Assembly (NCBI RefSeq): GCF_016107395.1
Contig: NZ_JAAIKO010000008.1
Coordinates: 207,402 to 271,401 of the forward strand
Direction: 5' to 3'
DNA length: 64,000 bases
DNA from: Streptomyces fildesensis
GTDB lineage: Bacteria; Actinomycetota; Actinomycetes; Streptomycetales; Streptomycetaceae
The notes under the pieces were generated by a model. The model was not told the DNA's origin and did not search any database. It saw only the letters and a program-made list of their open reading frames with translations. A program made the translations under genes and the position numbers. Shown here in pieces: positions 16,834 through 25,735 of this stretch. Every line of letters starts with the position of its first letter. The stretch's first letter is position 1.

Positions 16834-17763
16834 GTGCTCGGTCCCGTGTTGCTCGCCGCCTCGCGCAGCGACCGCATGCGTCGCATCGTCGCCGCCGCGC
16901 CGATCACCCGTCCCGTGGTGAACCGTTTCGTCGCCGGCGACGAACTGCATCCCGCCATGGACAACGTCCGCGAGCTCACCGCCTCCGGCCTGGAGGTCAC
17001 CCTCGACCACCTGGGCGAGGACGTCACGGACGAGGCCACCGCGCACGCGACCCGCGACGCGTACCTGAGCCTGCTGCGGGCGCTGGAGACCGAGGGCCTC
17101 GGCACCCGCGCCGAGGTCTCCGTGAAGCTGTCCGCGTTCGGGCAGGCGCTGCCGGACGGCGGCCACGACATCGCGCTGGAGAACGTCCGCGAGGTCGCGG
17201 AGCTCGCCACCGCGATCGGCACCACGGTCACCCTCGACATGGAGGACCACACCACGGTCGACTCCACCCTGGGGATCCTCGCCGAGCTGCGCAAGGAACA
17301 CCCCGACACCGGCGCCGTCATCCAGTCGTACCTGTTCCGCACCGAGGACGACGCCAGGAAGCTGGCCGTCGCCGGCTCGCGCGTGCGTCTGGTGAAGGGC
17401 GCCTACAAGGAGCCCGCGAGCGTCGCGTTCCAGTCCAAGGCCGAGGTCGACAAGGCGTATGTGCGAGTCCTGAAGATCCTCATGGCCGGTGACGGCTACC
17501 CGATGATCGGCTCGCACGACCCGCGCATGATCGCCATCGCCCAGGAGCTGGCCGCGCGCTACGACCGCAAGCCCGGCAGCTACGAGTTCCAGATGCTCTA
17601 CGGCATCCGCACCGCCGAGCAGCGCCGCCTCGCGCACGACGGCGAGCGCATGCGCATCTACGTGCCTTACGGCGCAGACTGGTACGGATACTTCATGCGC
17701 CGCCTCGCGGAGCGTCCGGCCAACCTCGCCTTCTTCCTCCGTTCCTTCCTCCCCAGCCGCTGA
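16834..17763 (+). CDS. Proline dehydrogenase
   Basis: A 309-residue monofunctional FAD enzyme oxidising proline to pyrroline-5-carboxylate. Family motifs of the TIM barrel are visible: VTLDHLGEDV, VSVKLSAFGQ, TLDMEDHTTVDSTL, VRLVKGAYKEP, IGSHDPRMI, YEFQMLYGIR and the substrate-binding YVPYGADWYGYFMRRLAERP. GTG 16834 is chosen because AAGGAG lies 6 bases upstream and the conserved sequence starts there. It is followed after 121 bases by the next enzyme of the pathway. Confidence 0.95.
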   Translation: MLGPVLLAASRSDRMRRIVAAAPITRPVVNRFVAGDELHPAMDNVRELTASGLEVTLDHLGEDVTDEATAHATRDAYLSLLRALETEGLGTRAEVSVKLSAFGQALPDGGHDIALENVREVAELATAIGTTVTLDMEDHTTVDSTLGILAELRKEHPDTGAVIQSYLFRTEDDARKLAVAGSRVRLVKGAYKEPASVAFQSKAEVDKAYVRVLKILMAGDGYPMIGSHDPRMIAIAQELAARYDRKPGSYEFQMLYGIRTAEQRRLAHDGERMRIYVPYGADWYGYFMRRLAERPANLAFFLRSFLPSR

Positions 17764-17815
17764 GCCCACCCGTCACCCGCCGCCACCCTTCCAACGAGCG
17801 CTGCGCGCGCCCCCT
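17764..17815. repeat. Dispersed repeat, copy B
   Basis: It follows the proline dehydrogenase stop directly. It contains CCCGCCGCCACCCTTCC and GAGCGCTGCGCGCGCCCCC, shared with the copies at 4436 and 22755. Confidence 0.6.
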
Positions 17816-17884
17816 TCACTCTCAACCTCGCTGAGTAACCCTCATCCCCGCTGCGAAACCCTCACCCCAAAGGAGCGCACCTCG

Positions 17885-19513
17885 ATGGATGCTGTGACCC
17901 AGGTCCCCACGCCGGTGAACGAGCCGATCCACTCCTACGCCCCGGGATCCCCCGAGCGCGCCCGGCTCGAAGCGAAGCTGAAGGAGCTGGCCGGCAATCC
18001 GATCGACCTGCCGATGACCATCGGCGGCGAGCAGCGGATGGGCGGCGGCGAGCGCTTCGACGTCGTGCAGCCGCACAATCACAGCGCCCGCATCGGCACC
18101 TACGCCAACGCCACCGCCAAGGACGCGCAGGACGCCGTCGACGCCGCCCTCGCCGCTGCCCCGGCCTGGCGCGCGCTCTCCTTCGACGACCGCGCCGCGA
18201 TCATCCTGCGCGCCGCCGACCTGCTGTCGGGCCCGTGGCGCGAGACGCTCGCCGCCTCGACGATGCTCGGCCAGTCGAAGACCGCCCAGCAGGCCGAGAT
18301 CGACTGTCCGTGCGAGCTCGTCGACTTCTGGCGCTTCAATGTCTCCTTCGCCCGGCAGATCCTCGCCGAGCAGCCGATCAGCAGTGCCGGCGTGTGGAAC
18401 CGCAGCGACCACCGGCCGCTGGAAGGCTTCGTCTACGCGATCACGCCGTTCAACTTCACGGCCATCGCGGGCAACCTGCCGACCGCCCCCGCCCTGATGG
18501 GCAACACCGTCGTGTGGAAGCCGTCCCCGACGCAGACGCACGCCGCCGTGCTGCTCATGCGGGTGCTGGAGGCCGCCGGCCTCCCCAAGGGCGTCATCAA
18601 CCTGGTGACCGGTGACGGCATCGCCGTCTCCGAGGTGGCGCTCACCCACCCGGACCTGGCCGGCATCCACTTCACCGGCTCGACCAAGACCTTCCAGCAC
18701 CTGTGGAAGACGGTCGGCACCAACATCGAGAACTACAAGACGTACCCGCGTCTTGTCGGCGAGACCGGCGGCAAGGACTTCGTCGTCGCCCACCCCTCCG
18801 CCGACCCGGCGATCCTGAAGACCGCGCTGACCCGTGGCTCCTTCGAGTACCAGGGCCAGAAGTGCTCGGCCTCCTCCCGCGCCTACATCCCGCGCTCCAT
18901 CTGGGAGAACGGCTTCAAGGAGGAGTTCGCGGCCGAGGTCGACGGCATCACCATGGGTGACGTCACCGACCTGTCGAACTTCATCGGCGCCGTCATCGAC
19001 GAGCGTTCCTTCGCCAAGAACAAGGCGGCCATCGACCGCGCGAAGTCCGACCCGACGATCGAGGTCGTCGCCGGCGGCACCTACGACGACTCGGTCGGCT
19101 ACTTCGTCCGCCCGACCGTCCTGGTCTCGACCGACCCGGCGAACGAGATCTTCCGCGACGAGTACTTCGGCCCGATCCTCGGCATCTACGTCTACGACGA
19201 CGCCGACTTCGACACCATGCTCGCCCAGATGGAGTCGGTCTCGCCGTACGCCCTCACCGGCTCGATCATCGCCCAGGACCGCGCCGCGGCCGTCGACGCG
19301 ATGGAGAAGCTGCGCTTCGCCGCCGGCAACTTCTACATCAACGACAAGTCGACCGGCGCCGTCGTCGGCCAGCAGCCCTTCGGCGGTGGCCGCGCCTCGG
19401 GTACGAACGACAAGGCCGGCGCCGCGTCCAACCTGATGCGCTGGACGTCCACCCGCTCCATCAAGGAGACGCTGGTCCCGCCGACCGACTACCGGTACCC
19501 GCACCAGGGCTGA
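17885..19513 (+). CDS. pruA: L-glutamate gamma-semialdehyde (P5C) dehydrogenase
   Basis: A 542-residue aldehyde dehydrogenase converting glutamate semialdehyde to glutamate with NAD. Catalytic Cys is in FEYQGQKCSASSRAYIP, the general-base Glu in RLVGETGGKD, and the cofactor region in NTVVWKPSPTQTH. C-terminal QQPFGGGRASGTNDKAG is typical of this class. The start ATG 17885 follows AAAGGAGCGC. With the preceding proline dehydrogenase it completes proline to glutamate as separate enzymes rather than a PutA fusion. Confidence 0.97.
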   Translation: MDAVTQVPTPVNEPIHSYAPGSPERARLEAKLKELAGNPIDLPMTIGGEQRMGGGERFDVVQPHNHSARIGTYANATAKDAQDAVDAALAAAPAWRALSFDDRAAIILRAADLLSGPWRETLAASTMLGQSKTAQQAEIDCPCELVDFWRFNVSFARQILAEQPISSAGVWNRSDHRPLEGFVYAITPFNFTAIAGNLPTAPALMGNTVVWKPSPTQTHAAVLLMRVLEAAGLPKGVINLVTGDGIAVSEVALTHPDLAGIHFTGSTKTFQHLWKTVGTNIENYKTYPRLVGETGGKDFVVAHPSADPAILKTALTRGSFEYQGQKCSASSRAYIPRSIWENGFKEEFAAEVDGITMGDVTDLSNFIGAVIDERSFAKNKAAIDRAKSDPTIEVVAGGTYDDSVGYFVRPTVLVSTDPANEIFRDEYFGPILGIYVYDDADFDTMLAQMESVSPYALTGSIIAQDRAAAVDAMEKLRFAAGNFYINDKSTGAVVGQQPFGGGRASGTNDKAGAASNLMRWTSTRSIKETLVPPTDYRYPHQG

Positions 19514-19818
19514 TCAGGCCCTTAGCGGCCCCACCGCGGGCCGACGCAGACCGCCGCCCCCGTATTCCGGTCCCCATCCGGATGCGGGGGTGGCCTGCGT
19601 TCGGGTGGTCTCCGTCTCAGATAGTAGGAAGTCCGAGTAACTGTGGAGACATAACTGCCGCGCTGACCTAGCTTTGTAGATGCCGAACGAATCGCTCCAC
19701 CAGCGATCGGCGGATGCGAACCAGCGCCCTTCACGCAGGTCACCCCCTGCCGCGCACGTTCCCCGCCCCGTTCTATGGCGACAACCATCTCCTTGATCTT
19801 CCTTTGGAGCTGATCACC
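19514..19818. other. Intergenic stretch with a terminator-like hairpin
   Basis: CCCCCG (19557-19562) pairs with CGGGGG (19585-19590) around an inner CCGG/CCGG stem, a probable end for the pruA transcript. The remainder (about 19600-19818) has lower G+C content (TAGTAGGAAGTCCGAGTAAC near 19624), consistent with a promoter for the small frame at 19819. I see no other gene. Confidence 0.5.
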
Positions 19819-19914
19819 ATGGACGAGACCGCACGCGAGAACGCGATGAAGGCACTGCAGCGCTCGCTCGACCGCCGGGACAACGGCGGCAGCACGGGCC
19901 ACGAGGCTCGTTAG
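19819..19914 (+). CDS. Possible 31-residue protein
   Basis: ATG 19819 preceded by TTGGAG encodes MDETARENAMKALQRSLDRR plus a Gly/Ser-rich tail. The first 20 residues would form a charged amphipathic helix. Codons are G/C-rich at the third position except TTAG at the end. The same frame stays open upstream to 19714 but without a ribosome site. I do not recognise it. Confidence 0.4.
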   Translation: MDETARENAMKALQRSLDRRDNGGSTGHEAR

Positions 19915-19940
19915 CTCGGGCGCAGCCAACAACGAAGCGG

Positions 19941-19986
19941 TCCTCAAGCGCCGGACGGGCTGAAAAGCCCGTCCGCCGCTTGAGGA
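19941..19986. terminator. Bidirectional terminator hairpin
   Basis: A 20-bp stem with one mismatch: TCCTCAAGCGCCGGACGGGC (19941-19960), loop TGAAAA, returning arm 19967-19986. This sequence type recurs at ends of Streptomyces genes. It separates the small frame from the convergent phosphoesterase. Confidence 0.85.
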
Positions 19987-19992
19987 TGTTGC

Positions 19993-21586
19993 TCAGCGAG
20001 CCTTGCGCGCCACCGTGAAGTGGTCGACGCGCTCACCGGTCTCCGCCAGCGCGGACACCGTCAGCGTCGACGTCCGGCCGGACGACGCCGGCTCGACCTC
20101 GACCGCGATGAACGAGTAGCCCGTGTAGCGGACCCGGGACCAGGCGACGGTCTCGGTGACCTTGCCGCCGCCCTTGGCCGAGTGCCAGGTGGTGACGGAG
20201 TCGACGTTGTGCTCGTGACCCTCGTACGAGTCGGGCGCCGGGAAGTCGTAGAGGCTGCGGCCCGCGCCGCCGGCCGTCACGTAGACGACGCCGTCCTTCT
20301 CGGGGTGCACCGTGTCGCCGATGGCGACCGGCTTCGAGACCTTGCCGCCGCGGATCGCGTCGGTGCGCTCGTAGACGTGGTTGTGGCCGTTGACGACCAG
20401 GTCGACCTGGTGCTTCTCGAAGAGCGGCACCCACTTCTCCTGCACACCGCCGTCGGAGGCGTGCGAGTTGGTGGTCGAGAAGGCGCAGTGGTGGAAGAAG
20501 ACCACGATGAAGTCGATGCCGCGCTGCCTGCGCAGCTCACCGAGGCGCTTGTCCAGCCACGCGGTCTGCTTGCCGGCGCTGATGTCGTAGTTGGCCGGGA
20601 TCTCGTACGAGACGTCGTTCGCGTCGAGCGCCACCACAGCGGTGTTGCCGTAGACGAAGGAGTACGCGCCCGGCTGGTTCTTCGCGTCCGGGCCGTTGCC
20701 CGGCAGGCTCCAGCGCGCTTCCTGGCCGCCGTAACCGTTGGGGGAGTACCAGGCCTCCATGTCGTGGTTGCCGGTCGTCACCATCCACGGGACACGGGCC
20801 GCGACGGACTCGGTCTGGGCCAGGAACTGGTCCCAGGTCCGCGCGTCGTAGACGGAGGAGTCGGACTGCTGGCCGGAACCGGCCGGGTCGGCGTAGCAGA
20901 TGTCGCCGGCGTGCAGGTGGAACGCCGGGTTCTGCGCCAGGATCAGGCTGTCGTTGGCGAGCGCGTGGTAGCTGACGCCCTGGTCGCCGAAGGCGGTGAA
21001 GGTGAACCGCTCACCGCTGCGCGCGGGCGCGGTGGTGAAGGTGCCGATGGTGCCGAACGCCTGGCCGGCGGCCGGGTCGAAGCCCTCGTGGCCCACACCG
21101 TAGTAATAGGTCGTGCCGGGGTGCAGCCCGTCCAGCGCCGCGTGCAGGTAGTACTGGTCCACCGGCGGCAGCTTGCTGTTGGAGCAGCTGCGGGGTGTGC
21201 AGCGCGCGGACCTCGGCCTGGATCTTGTGGCTGAGGGCCCAGGGCTTGAGGCCCACCCGGATGAACGGCTTCTTGACGGCCAGCGGGACCTGCCAGGAGA
21301 CCCGGAACTGGGTCTTGGGGTCCGCGCCGAAGGCGAGGTGGCGCCCGAAGGGGGCGACGAGGGAGCCGCTGACGTGATGCCCGGTCGCGGGCTTGCTCAG
21401 CAGCGTGGGGGAGGCGGCGGCCGCGGTGCCGCTCAGCAGTCCGGCCCCCGCCACCGCACCGGCGGCAGCGACGGTGCCGCGCATGACCCCGCGGCGGGTC
21501 AGCCGGGAGCGCAGGTATTCATGCTGTTCGGCCATGCTCATCCGGTCGGCGAGCTTGTCCGCAATACCCATACGTGGTGTGTCCAT
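19993..21586 (-). pseudogene. Tat-secreted purple acid phosphatase-like metallophosphoesterase, frameshifted
   Basis: Two frames together make one about 530-residue exported metallophosphoesterase. The first (ATG 21586) holds a twin-arginine signal (LTRRGVMRGTVAAAGAVAG) and the start of a fibronectin-like N-terminal domain, ending sensibly at ALHTPQL. The second, in another frame from about 21180 downward, continues NSKLPPVDQYYLHAALDGLHPGTTYYYGVG and contains all metal-site motifs: FGDQG, AGDICYAD, TTGNHDME, FFHHCAF and NGHNHVYER. The join needs removal of one base near 21181-21190 (CTCC where three bases fit). The catalytic part alone would lack an export signal. It is either a real inactivating insertion or a sequencing error. 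Divergent from leuB. Confidence 0.8.
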
Positions 21587-21660
21587 GCCGCGCAATCTCG
21601 CATTGCCGTTCGACACTTGGTCGTACTCCGGATGAACGGTGCATGGCGACCCTCCCATAT

Positions 21661-21685
21661 GTCCGTCATGCGGACACCATGTGTC
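21661..21685. promoter_or_regulatory. Two overlapping dyads upstream of leuB
   Basis: GTCCGTCATGCGGAC (21661-21675) and GACACCATGTGTC (21673-21685) are perfect inverted repeats between the divergent phosphoesterase and leuB genes, 32 bases before the leuB start. They may be operators. Confidence 0.4.
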
Positions 21686-21716
21686 ATTCAATGGGACGCC
21701 GAGTAGGGTTTCCGCC

Positions 21717-22754
21717 ATGTCTCGCACCCTCAGCCTCGCAGTGATCCCCGGTGACGGAATCGGCCAGGAGGTCGTGGCCGAAGGCCTCAAGGTCCTTGCC
21801 GCCGCCCTCCCTTCGGACGTGAAGCTGGAGACGAAGTCCTTCGATTTCGGCGCCAAGCGCTATCACGCCACGGGTGAGACGCTCACCGAGGACGATCTGA
21901 CGCAGCTCAAGGAGCACGACGCGATCCTGCTCGGCGCGATCGGCGACCCGTCCGTGCCGTCCGGAGTGCTGGAGCGCGGCTTCCTGCTGAAGCTCCGCTT
22001 CGCCTTCGACCACCACGTCAACCTCCGCCCCAGCAGGCTCTTCCCCGGCGTGGCCACCCCGCTGGCCGGCAGCCCGGACATCGACTTCGTCGTGGTCCGT
22101 GAAGGCACCGAGGGCCCGTACACCGGCAACGGCGGTTCCATCAGGACCGGCACCCCGCACGAGGTGGCCACCGAGGTCAGCCTGAACACCGCGTTCGGCA
22201 TCGAGCGCGTGGTGCGTGACGCCTACGCCCGCGCCCAGGCCCGCCCGCGCAAGAAGCTCACGCTGGTCCACAAGAACAACGTGCTGGTCTACGCCGGCCA
22301 CCTGTGGACGAACATCTTCAACAAGGTCGGCGAAGAGTTCCCCGACGTGACCACGGACTATCTGCACGTGGACGCGGCGACGATCTTCCTCGTCACCGAC
22401 CCCGCGCGCTTCGACGTGATCGTCACCGACAACCTCTTCGGCGACATCATCACCGACCTCGCCGCCGCCGTCTCCGGCGGCATCGGGGTCGCCGCCAGCG
22501 GCAACATCAACCCCAGCGGCGATTTCCCGTCGATGTTCGAGCCGGTGCACGGCTCCGCCCCGGACATCGCCGGCCAGAGCAAGGCCGACCCGACCGCGAC
22601 GATCCTGTCCGTGGCCCTGCTGCTCCAGCACCTGGGCTACGCCGACGAGGCCGCCCGCGTCGAGAAGGCCGTGCACGCGGACCTCGCCGAGCGCTCCGCC
22701 CCGCGCAGCACGGTGGAGGTCGGCGACGCGCTGGCCGCCCGAGTAGCCGGCTAG
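21717..22754 (+). CDS. leuB: 3-isopropylmalate dehydrogenase
   Basis: A 345-residue NAD-dependent decarboxylating dehydrogenase of leucine synthesis. Seen: [12 protein letters not shown] at the N-terminus, substrate-binding [27 protein letters not shown], metal-binding [18 protein letters not shown] and the NAD segment [25 protein letters not shown]. Length fits the short actinobacterial form. The ribosome site is weak (AGGG), and the transcript may start close to the ATG. It is followed by ilvE after 243 bases. Confidence 0.96.
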   Translation: MSRTLSLAVIPGDGIGQEVVAEGLKVLAAALPSDVKLETKSFDFGAKRYHATGETLTEDDLTQLKEHDAILLGAIGDPSVPSGVLERGFLLKLRFAFDHHVNLRPSRLFPGVATPLAGSPDIDFVVVREGTEGPYTGNGGSIRTGTPHEVATEVSLNTAFGIERVVRDAYARAQARPRKKLTLVHKNNVLVYAGHLWTNIFNKVGEEFPDVTTDYLHVDAATIFLVTDPARFDVIVTDNLFGDIITDLAAAVSGGIGVAASGNINPSGDFPSMFEPVHGSAPDIAGQSKADPTATILSVALLLQHLGYADEAARVEKAVHADLAERSAPRSTVEVGDALAARVAG

Positions 22755-22801
22755 CGCCCGCCCGTCTCCCGCCACCGCCCTTCCAGGGAGCGCTTCGCGC
22801 G
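22755..22801. repeat. Dispersed repeat, copy C
   Basis: It begins at the base after the leuB stop codon. CGCCCGCCCGTCTCCCGCC (22755-22773) is identical to 4436-4454; GAGCGCTTCGCGCGC (22788-22802) matches the second half of the other copies with one change. Confidence 0.65.
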
Positions 22802-22880
22802 CACCTACCCCTCTGGCCCCCCTGGGCCAATCCCCCGGCCGGGTGCGACCATCGACCCCGGGCCGCACATTTATGCCGAT

Positions 22881-22913
22881 GGCCCCATCGCTGCGATAAT
22901 CAGCGGTGGGGCC
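22881..22913 (+). other. Hairpin in the ilvE leader
   Basis: GGCCCCATCGCTG (22881-22893) pairs fully (one G-T) with CAGCGGTGGGGCC (22901-22913) around CGATAAT. It lies 84 bases before ilvE with no T tract; it could end the leuB transcript or act in the ilvE leader. Confidence 0.5.
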
Positions 22914-22997
22914 GCTGTGCGAGGGGAAACTCGGACGTCCAAGCACTGGGACGGCGGGTGCGGTCCGCCATGACCTCACGGTGAAGGACACGCAGAC

Positions 22998-24086
22998 ATG
23001 ACGACGACGCCCACGATCGAGCTCAAGCCTTCCTCGCACCCGCTGTCCGACGCGGAGCGCGAGGCGATCCTCGCCAACCCCGGGTTCGGCCGCCACTTCA
23101 CCGACAACATGGTGACGATCCGGTGGACCGAGGGCCGTGGCTGGCACGACGCGCAGCTCGTGCCGTACGCCCCGCTCTCCATCGACCCGGCGAACATGAC
23201 GCTGCACTACGCGCAGACGATCTTCGAGGGCCTGAAGGCGTACCGCCAGCCCGACGGCACGGTCGCCACCTTCCGTCCCGAGGCCAACGCCAAGCGCTTC
23301 CAGGACTCCGCGCGCCGGCTGGCCATGCCCGAGCTGCCCGTCGAGACGTTCATCGAGGCCGTGGACGCGATCGTCGGCCAGGACAAGGCGTGGGTGCCCA
23401 GCGCGGGCGAGCAGTCGCTCTACCTGCGGCCGTTCATGTTCGCCACCGAGGTCGGGCTGGGCGTCAAGCCGGCCAACGAGTACCTCTTCATGGTGATCGC
23501 CTCACCGGCCGGCGCGTACTTCGCCGGCGGCGTGAAGCCGGTCTCCGTCTGGCTCTCCGAGGAGTACGTGCGCGCCGCGCCCGGCGGCACCGGCGCCGCG
23601 AAGGCCGGCGGCAACTACGCCGCGTCCCTCATCGCCCAGGCCCAGGCCATCGAGCACGGCTGCGACCAGGTCGTCTGGCTGGACGCGATCGAGCGCAGCT
23701 GGATCGAGGAGATGGGGGGCATGAACCTGTACTTCGTGTCCGGCAACAAGATCCTCACCCCCGCCCTGACCGGCTCGCTGCTCCCCGGCATCACCCGCGA
23801 CTCGCTGCTGAAGATCGCCGCGGACCTGGGCTACGACGTCAACGAGGGCCGGATCTCCGTCGAGGACTGGAAGCGCGGCTGCGCCGACGGCACCATCACC
23901 GAGGTCTTCGCCTGCGGCACCGCCGCCGTGATCACCCCGGTCGGCTCCGTCAAGTCCACCCGAGCCGACTGGACCGTCGCCGACGGCAACCCCGGCAAGG
24001 TGACGATGAAGCTCCGCGAAGCACTCCTGTCCATCCAGACCGGCACGGCCCCGGACCCCCACGGCTGGATGCACCAGCTCGGCTAG
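22998..24086 (+). CDS. ilvE: Branched-chain amino-acid aminotransferase
   Basis: A 362-residue fold-type IV PLP enzyme, final step to Val, Leu and Ile. PLP-Lys is in [18 protein letters not shown]; other hallmarks are [47 protein letters not shown] and the phosphate-binding [13 protein letters not shown]. The ATG 22998 follows GAAGGACACGC. It is the last gene of the local branched-chain set before a strong terminator. Confidence 0.97.
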   Translation: MTTTPTIELKPSSHPLSDAEREAILANPGFGRHFTDNMVTIRWTEGRGWHDAQLVPYAPLSIDPANMTLHYAQTIFEGLKAYRQPDGTVATFRPEANAKRFQDSARRLAMPELPVETFIEAVDAIVGQDKAWVPSAGEQSLYLRPFMFATEVGLGVKPANEYLFMVIASPAGAYFAGGVKPVSVWLSEEYVRAAPGGTGAAKAGGNYAASLIAQAQAIEHGCDQVVWLDAIERSWIEEMGGMNLYFVSGNKILTPALTGSLLPGITRDSLLKIAADLGYDVNEGRISVEDWKRGCADGTITEVFACGTAAVITPVGSVKSTRADWTVADGNPGKVTMKLREALLSIQTGTAPDPHGWMHQLG

Positions 24087-24107
24087 GACCCGCACATCTT
24101 CGGCCAG

Positions 24108-24150
24108 GTTGTGCCCACCCGTTCCGCAAGGCGGAACGGGTGGGCACAAC
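24108..24150. terminator. Bidirectional terminator
   Basis: A perfect 20-bp stem (24108-24127 with 24131-24150) around AAG, between ilvE and the convergent permease. Confidence 0.9.
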
Positions 24151-24174
24151 CGACCACCGGCCCGCACGGGCTTG

Positions 24175-25602
24175 TCAGACCTGCTGCACGAGCGCCCGCT
24201 CCGTTTCCTTCGCCGGAAGCGGATGCGGGCGTTTGGCGTTCAGCGCGAGATACGCGCCGGCCGTGACAGCCGCCGACAGCAGGAAGCTGAAATCGATGCC
24301 GCCGGTCCACGAAACGAGCGGTCCGCTGTAAAGCGGCGTATCCACGGCCAGGAGGCCGATCACCGCGCCGGAGGCCCAGGCGGCGGTAGCCGCGACGTTC
24401 CAGCCGCCCCGGTACCAGTACAGCCCCCCACGCGTCCCCCGGTTGAAAACCTGCAGCGCATCGGTGTCGTAGCGGCCTCGAACCCGCACGAACCCCAGCA
24501 GCGTCACCACCGCCCAAGGCGTCCCCACCGCCGTCAGCAACAGCACGAACGACGTCATCGCGTCCTGCGCCGCCCACGCGAAGTGCCCCAGGAAGACCAG
24601 TGCGGTGGAGAAGGCCGCCACGACGTACGTGGCCTGCGTCCGGGACGCGCGGGGCAGGATCGCGTCCAGGTCGAGGCCCATGCTGTAGAGCATCAGGCCG
24701 GCGTTGCCGACCGAGCCCGCCGAGGCGTTGGCCAGCAGTAGCGCGAGGTACCAGGCGGGGGCGGCGGCCACCAGCGGGCCCGCGTAGTCGTCGGCGGCGC
24801 CGACGGCCAGGGCGGTGAACGTGCCGAACAGCTGCGGCACGAGGAGCCCGACGACCAGGCCCAGACAGGTGGACCAGAAGACCTTGCGCTGACTGAAGCG
24901 GCGCGGCGAGATGTAGCGCGTGTAGTCGCCGAGCAGCGTGATGAAGGCGATGGGCCCGCTCAGCCCGGCGGACACGGCCGCGAGCAGCCAGGTCGGCCAG
25001 AAGCCGCCGAGCAGGTACGTGGAACCTTCCACCGGTGAGGTGGTGAAGCTGCCGGCGTAGGCGATGAAGCCGATGAGCAGCAGCACGGTGAGGCCGACGG
25101 CCAGGGCGCGGCTGAGCCGCAGCAGCATCCGGTAGCCAAAGACGGCGGCGGTCGCGGTGCAGGCGGCGAGGGCCGCGTAGACGACGGCGTAGCTCGCCGC
25201 GCCGGTCGGCAGGCCGAAGAGCCGGTTGAGGCAGCCGACGACGGCGTCGCCGCCGACCCACAGGGTCAGGGCGGTGTAGCCGAGCGAGAGCAGCAGGCCG
25301 ATGACCGATCCGAGCAGCCGGCCGCGTACCCCGAAGTGGGCGCCGCTGCTGGTGGAGAGGTTCGTGGCGCTGCGCAGCGATACGAGGGCGAGCGGCGCGG
25401 TCAGCAGCGTGCCGACCAGGGTGCCGGCCGCCAGGGCGCTCACCGAGGCCCACCAGCCGAGGCCGAAGGAGACCGGCAGCCAGCCGAAGACGATCACTCC
25501 CAGGGCGAGATTCGACCCGAGCAGGATGCTGACCAGATCGCGCGGGCCGCTGGTGCGCTCCTCGTCCGGAACGGTGTCGACTCCGCGTTGCTCGATCTGC
25601 AT
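24175..25602 (-). CDS. NCS1-family nucleobase/cytosine-type permease
   Basis: A 475-residue membrane transporter with about 12 helices, starting MQIEQRGVDTVPDEERTSGPRDLVSILLGSNLALG, typical of cytosine/purine/allantoin permeases (NCS1, sodium or proton symport). TM1 region VIVFGWLPVSFGLGWW and the GDYTRYI motif in the middle are family features. ATG 25602 (GGGAG upstream) is preferred over ATG 25644 because the best promoter (TTGACC-17-GACATT) would start transcription near 25640. It is divergent from the urease operon, suggesting uptake of a nitrogenous base that feeds ureolytic metabolism. Confidence 0.88.
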   Translation of the reverse strand: MQIEQRGVDTVPDEERTSGPRDLVSILLGSNLALGVIVFGWLPVSFGLGWWASVSALAAGTLVGTLLTAPLALVSLRSATNLSTSSGAHFGVRGRLLGSVIGLLLSLGYTALTLWVGGDAVVGCLNRLFGLPTGAASYAVVYAALAACTATAAVFGYRMLLRLSRALAVGLTVLLLIGFIAYAGSFTTSPVEGSTYLLGGFWPTWLLAAVSAGLSGPIAFITLLGDYTRYISPRRFSQRKVFWSTCLGLVVGLLVPQLFGTFTALAVGAADDYAGPLVAAAPAWYLALLLANASAGSVGNAGLMLYSMGLDLDAILPRASRTQATYVVAAFSTALVFLGHFAWAAQDAMTSFVLLLTAVGTPWAVVTLLGFVRVRGRYDTDALQVFNRGTRGGLYWYRGGWNVAATAAWASGAVIGLLAVDTPLYSGPLVSWTGGIDFSFLLSAAVTAGAYLALNAKRPHPLPAKETERALVQQV

Positions 25603-25646
25603 GGGCGGTCTCCCTACGGGGTTCCTGTCGTCTTTGAACGCCATTC

Positions 25647-25675
25647 AATGTCTCCCACCTATGGCCTACGGTCAA
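25647..25675 (-). promoter_or_regulatory. Promoter of the permease gene
   Basis: On the minus strand TTGACC (25675-25670), 17 bases, GACATT (25652-25647). This fits a housekeeping sigma promoter with a weak -10. Confidence 0.45.
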
Positions 25676-25699
25676 TACTTCCCGTCGACGGGATGAATT

Positions 25700-25718
25700 G
25701 TTAGAGTGGTGTTCTAAC
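25700..25718. promoter_or_regulatory. Candidate operator upstream of urease genes
   Basis: GTTAGA (25700-25705) and TCTAAC (25713-25718) form a dyad with a 7-base spacer, 17 bases before the urease start. CCCGTCGACGGG (25681-25692) is a second perfect palindrome next to it. The TetR protein at 29268 is a candidate ligand. Confidence 0.45.
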
Positions 25719-25735
25719 CCTTCGAGAGGCGCGAC

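Noticed and set aside
17764..17815. The dispersed repeat as an insertion sequence or MITE
   Set aside because: No terminal inverted repeats or target duplications could be made out, and no transposase is in the window.
21635..21706. A leucine leader peptide before leuB
   Set aside because: A short frame ends 10 bases before leuB but contains no Leu codons and no terminator follows it.
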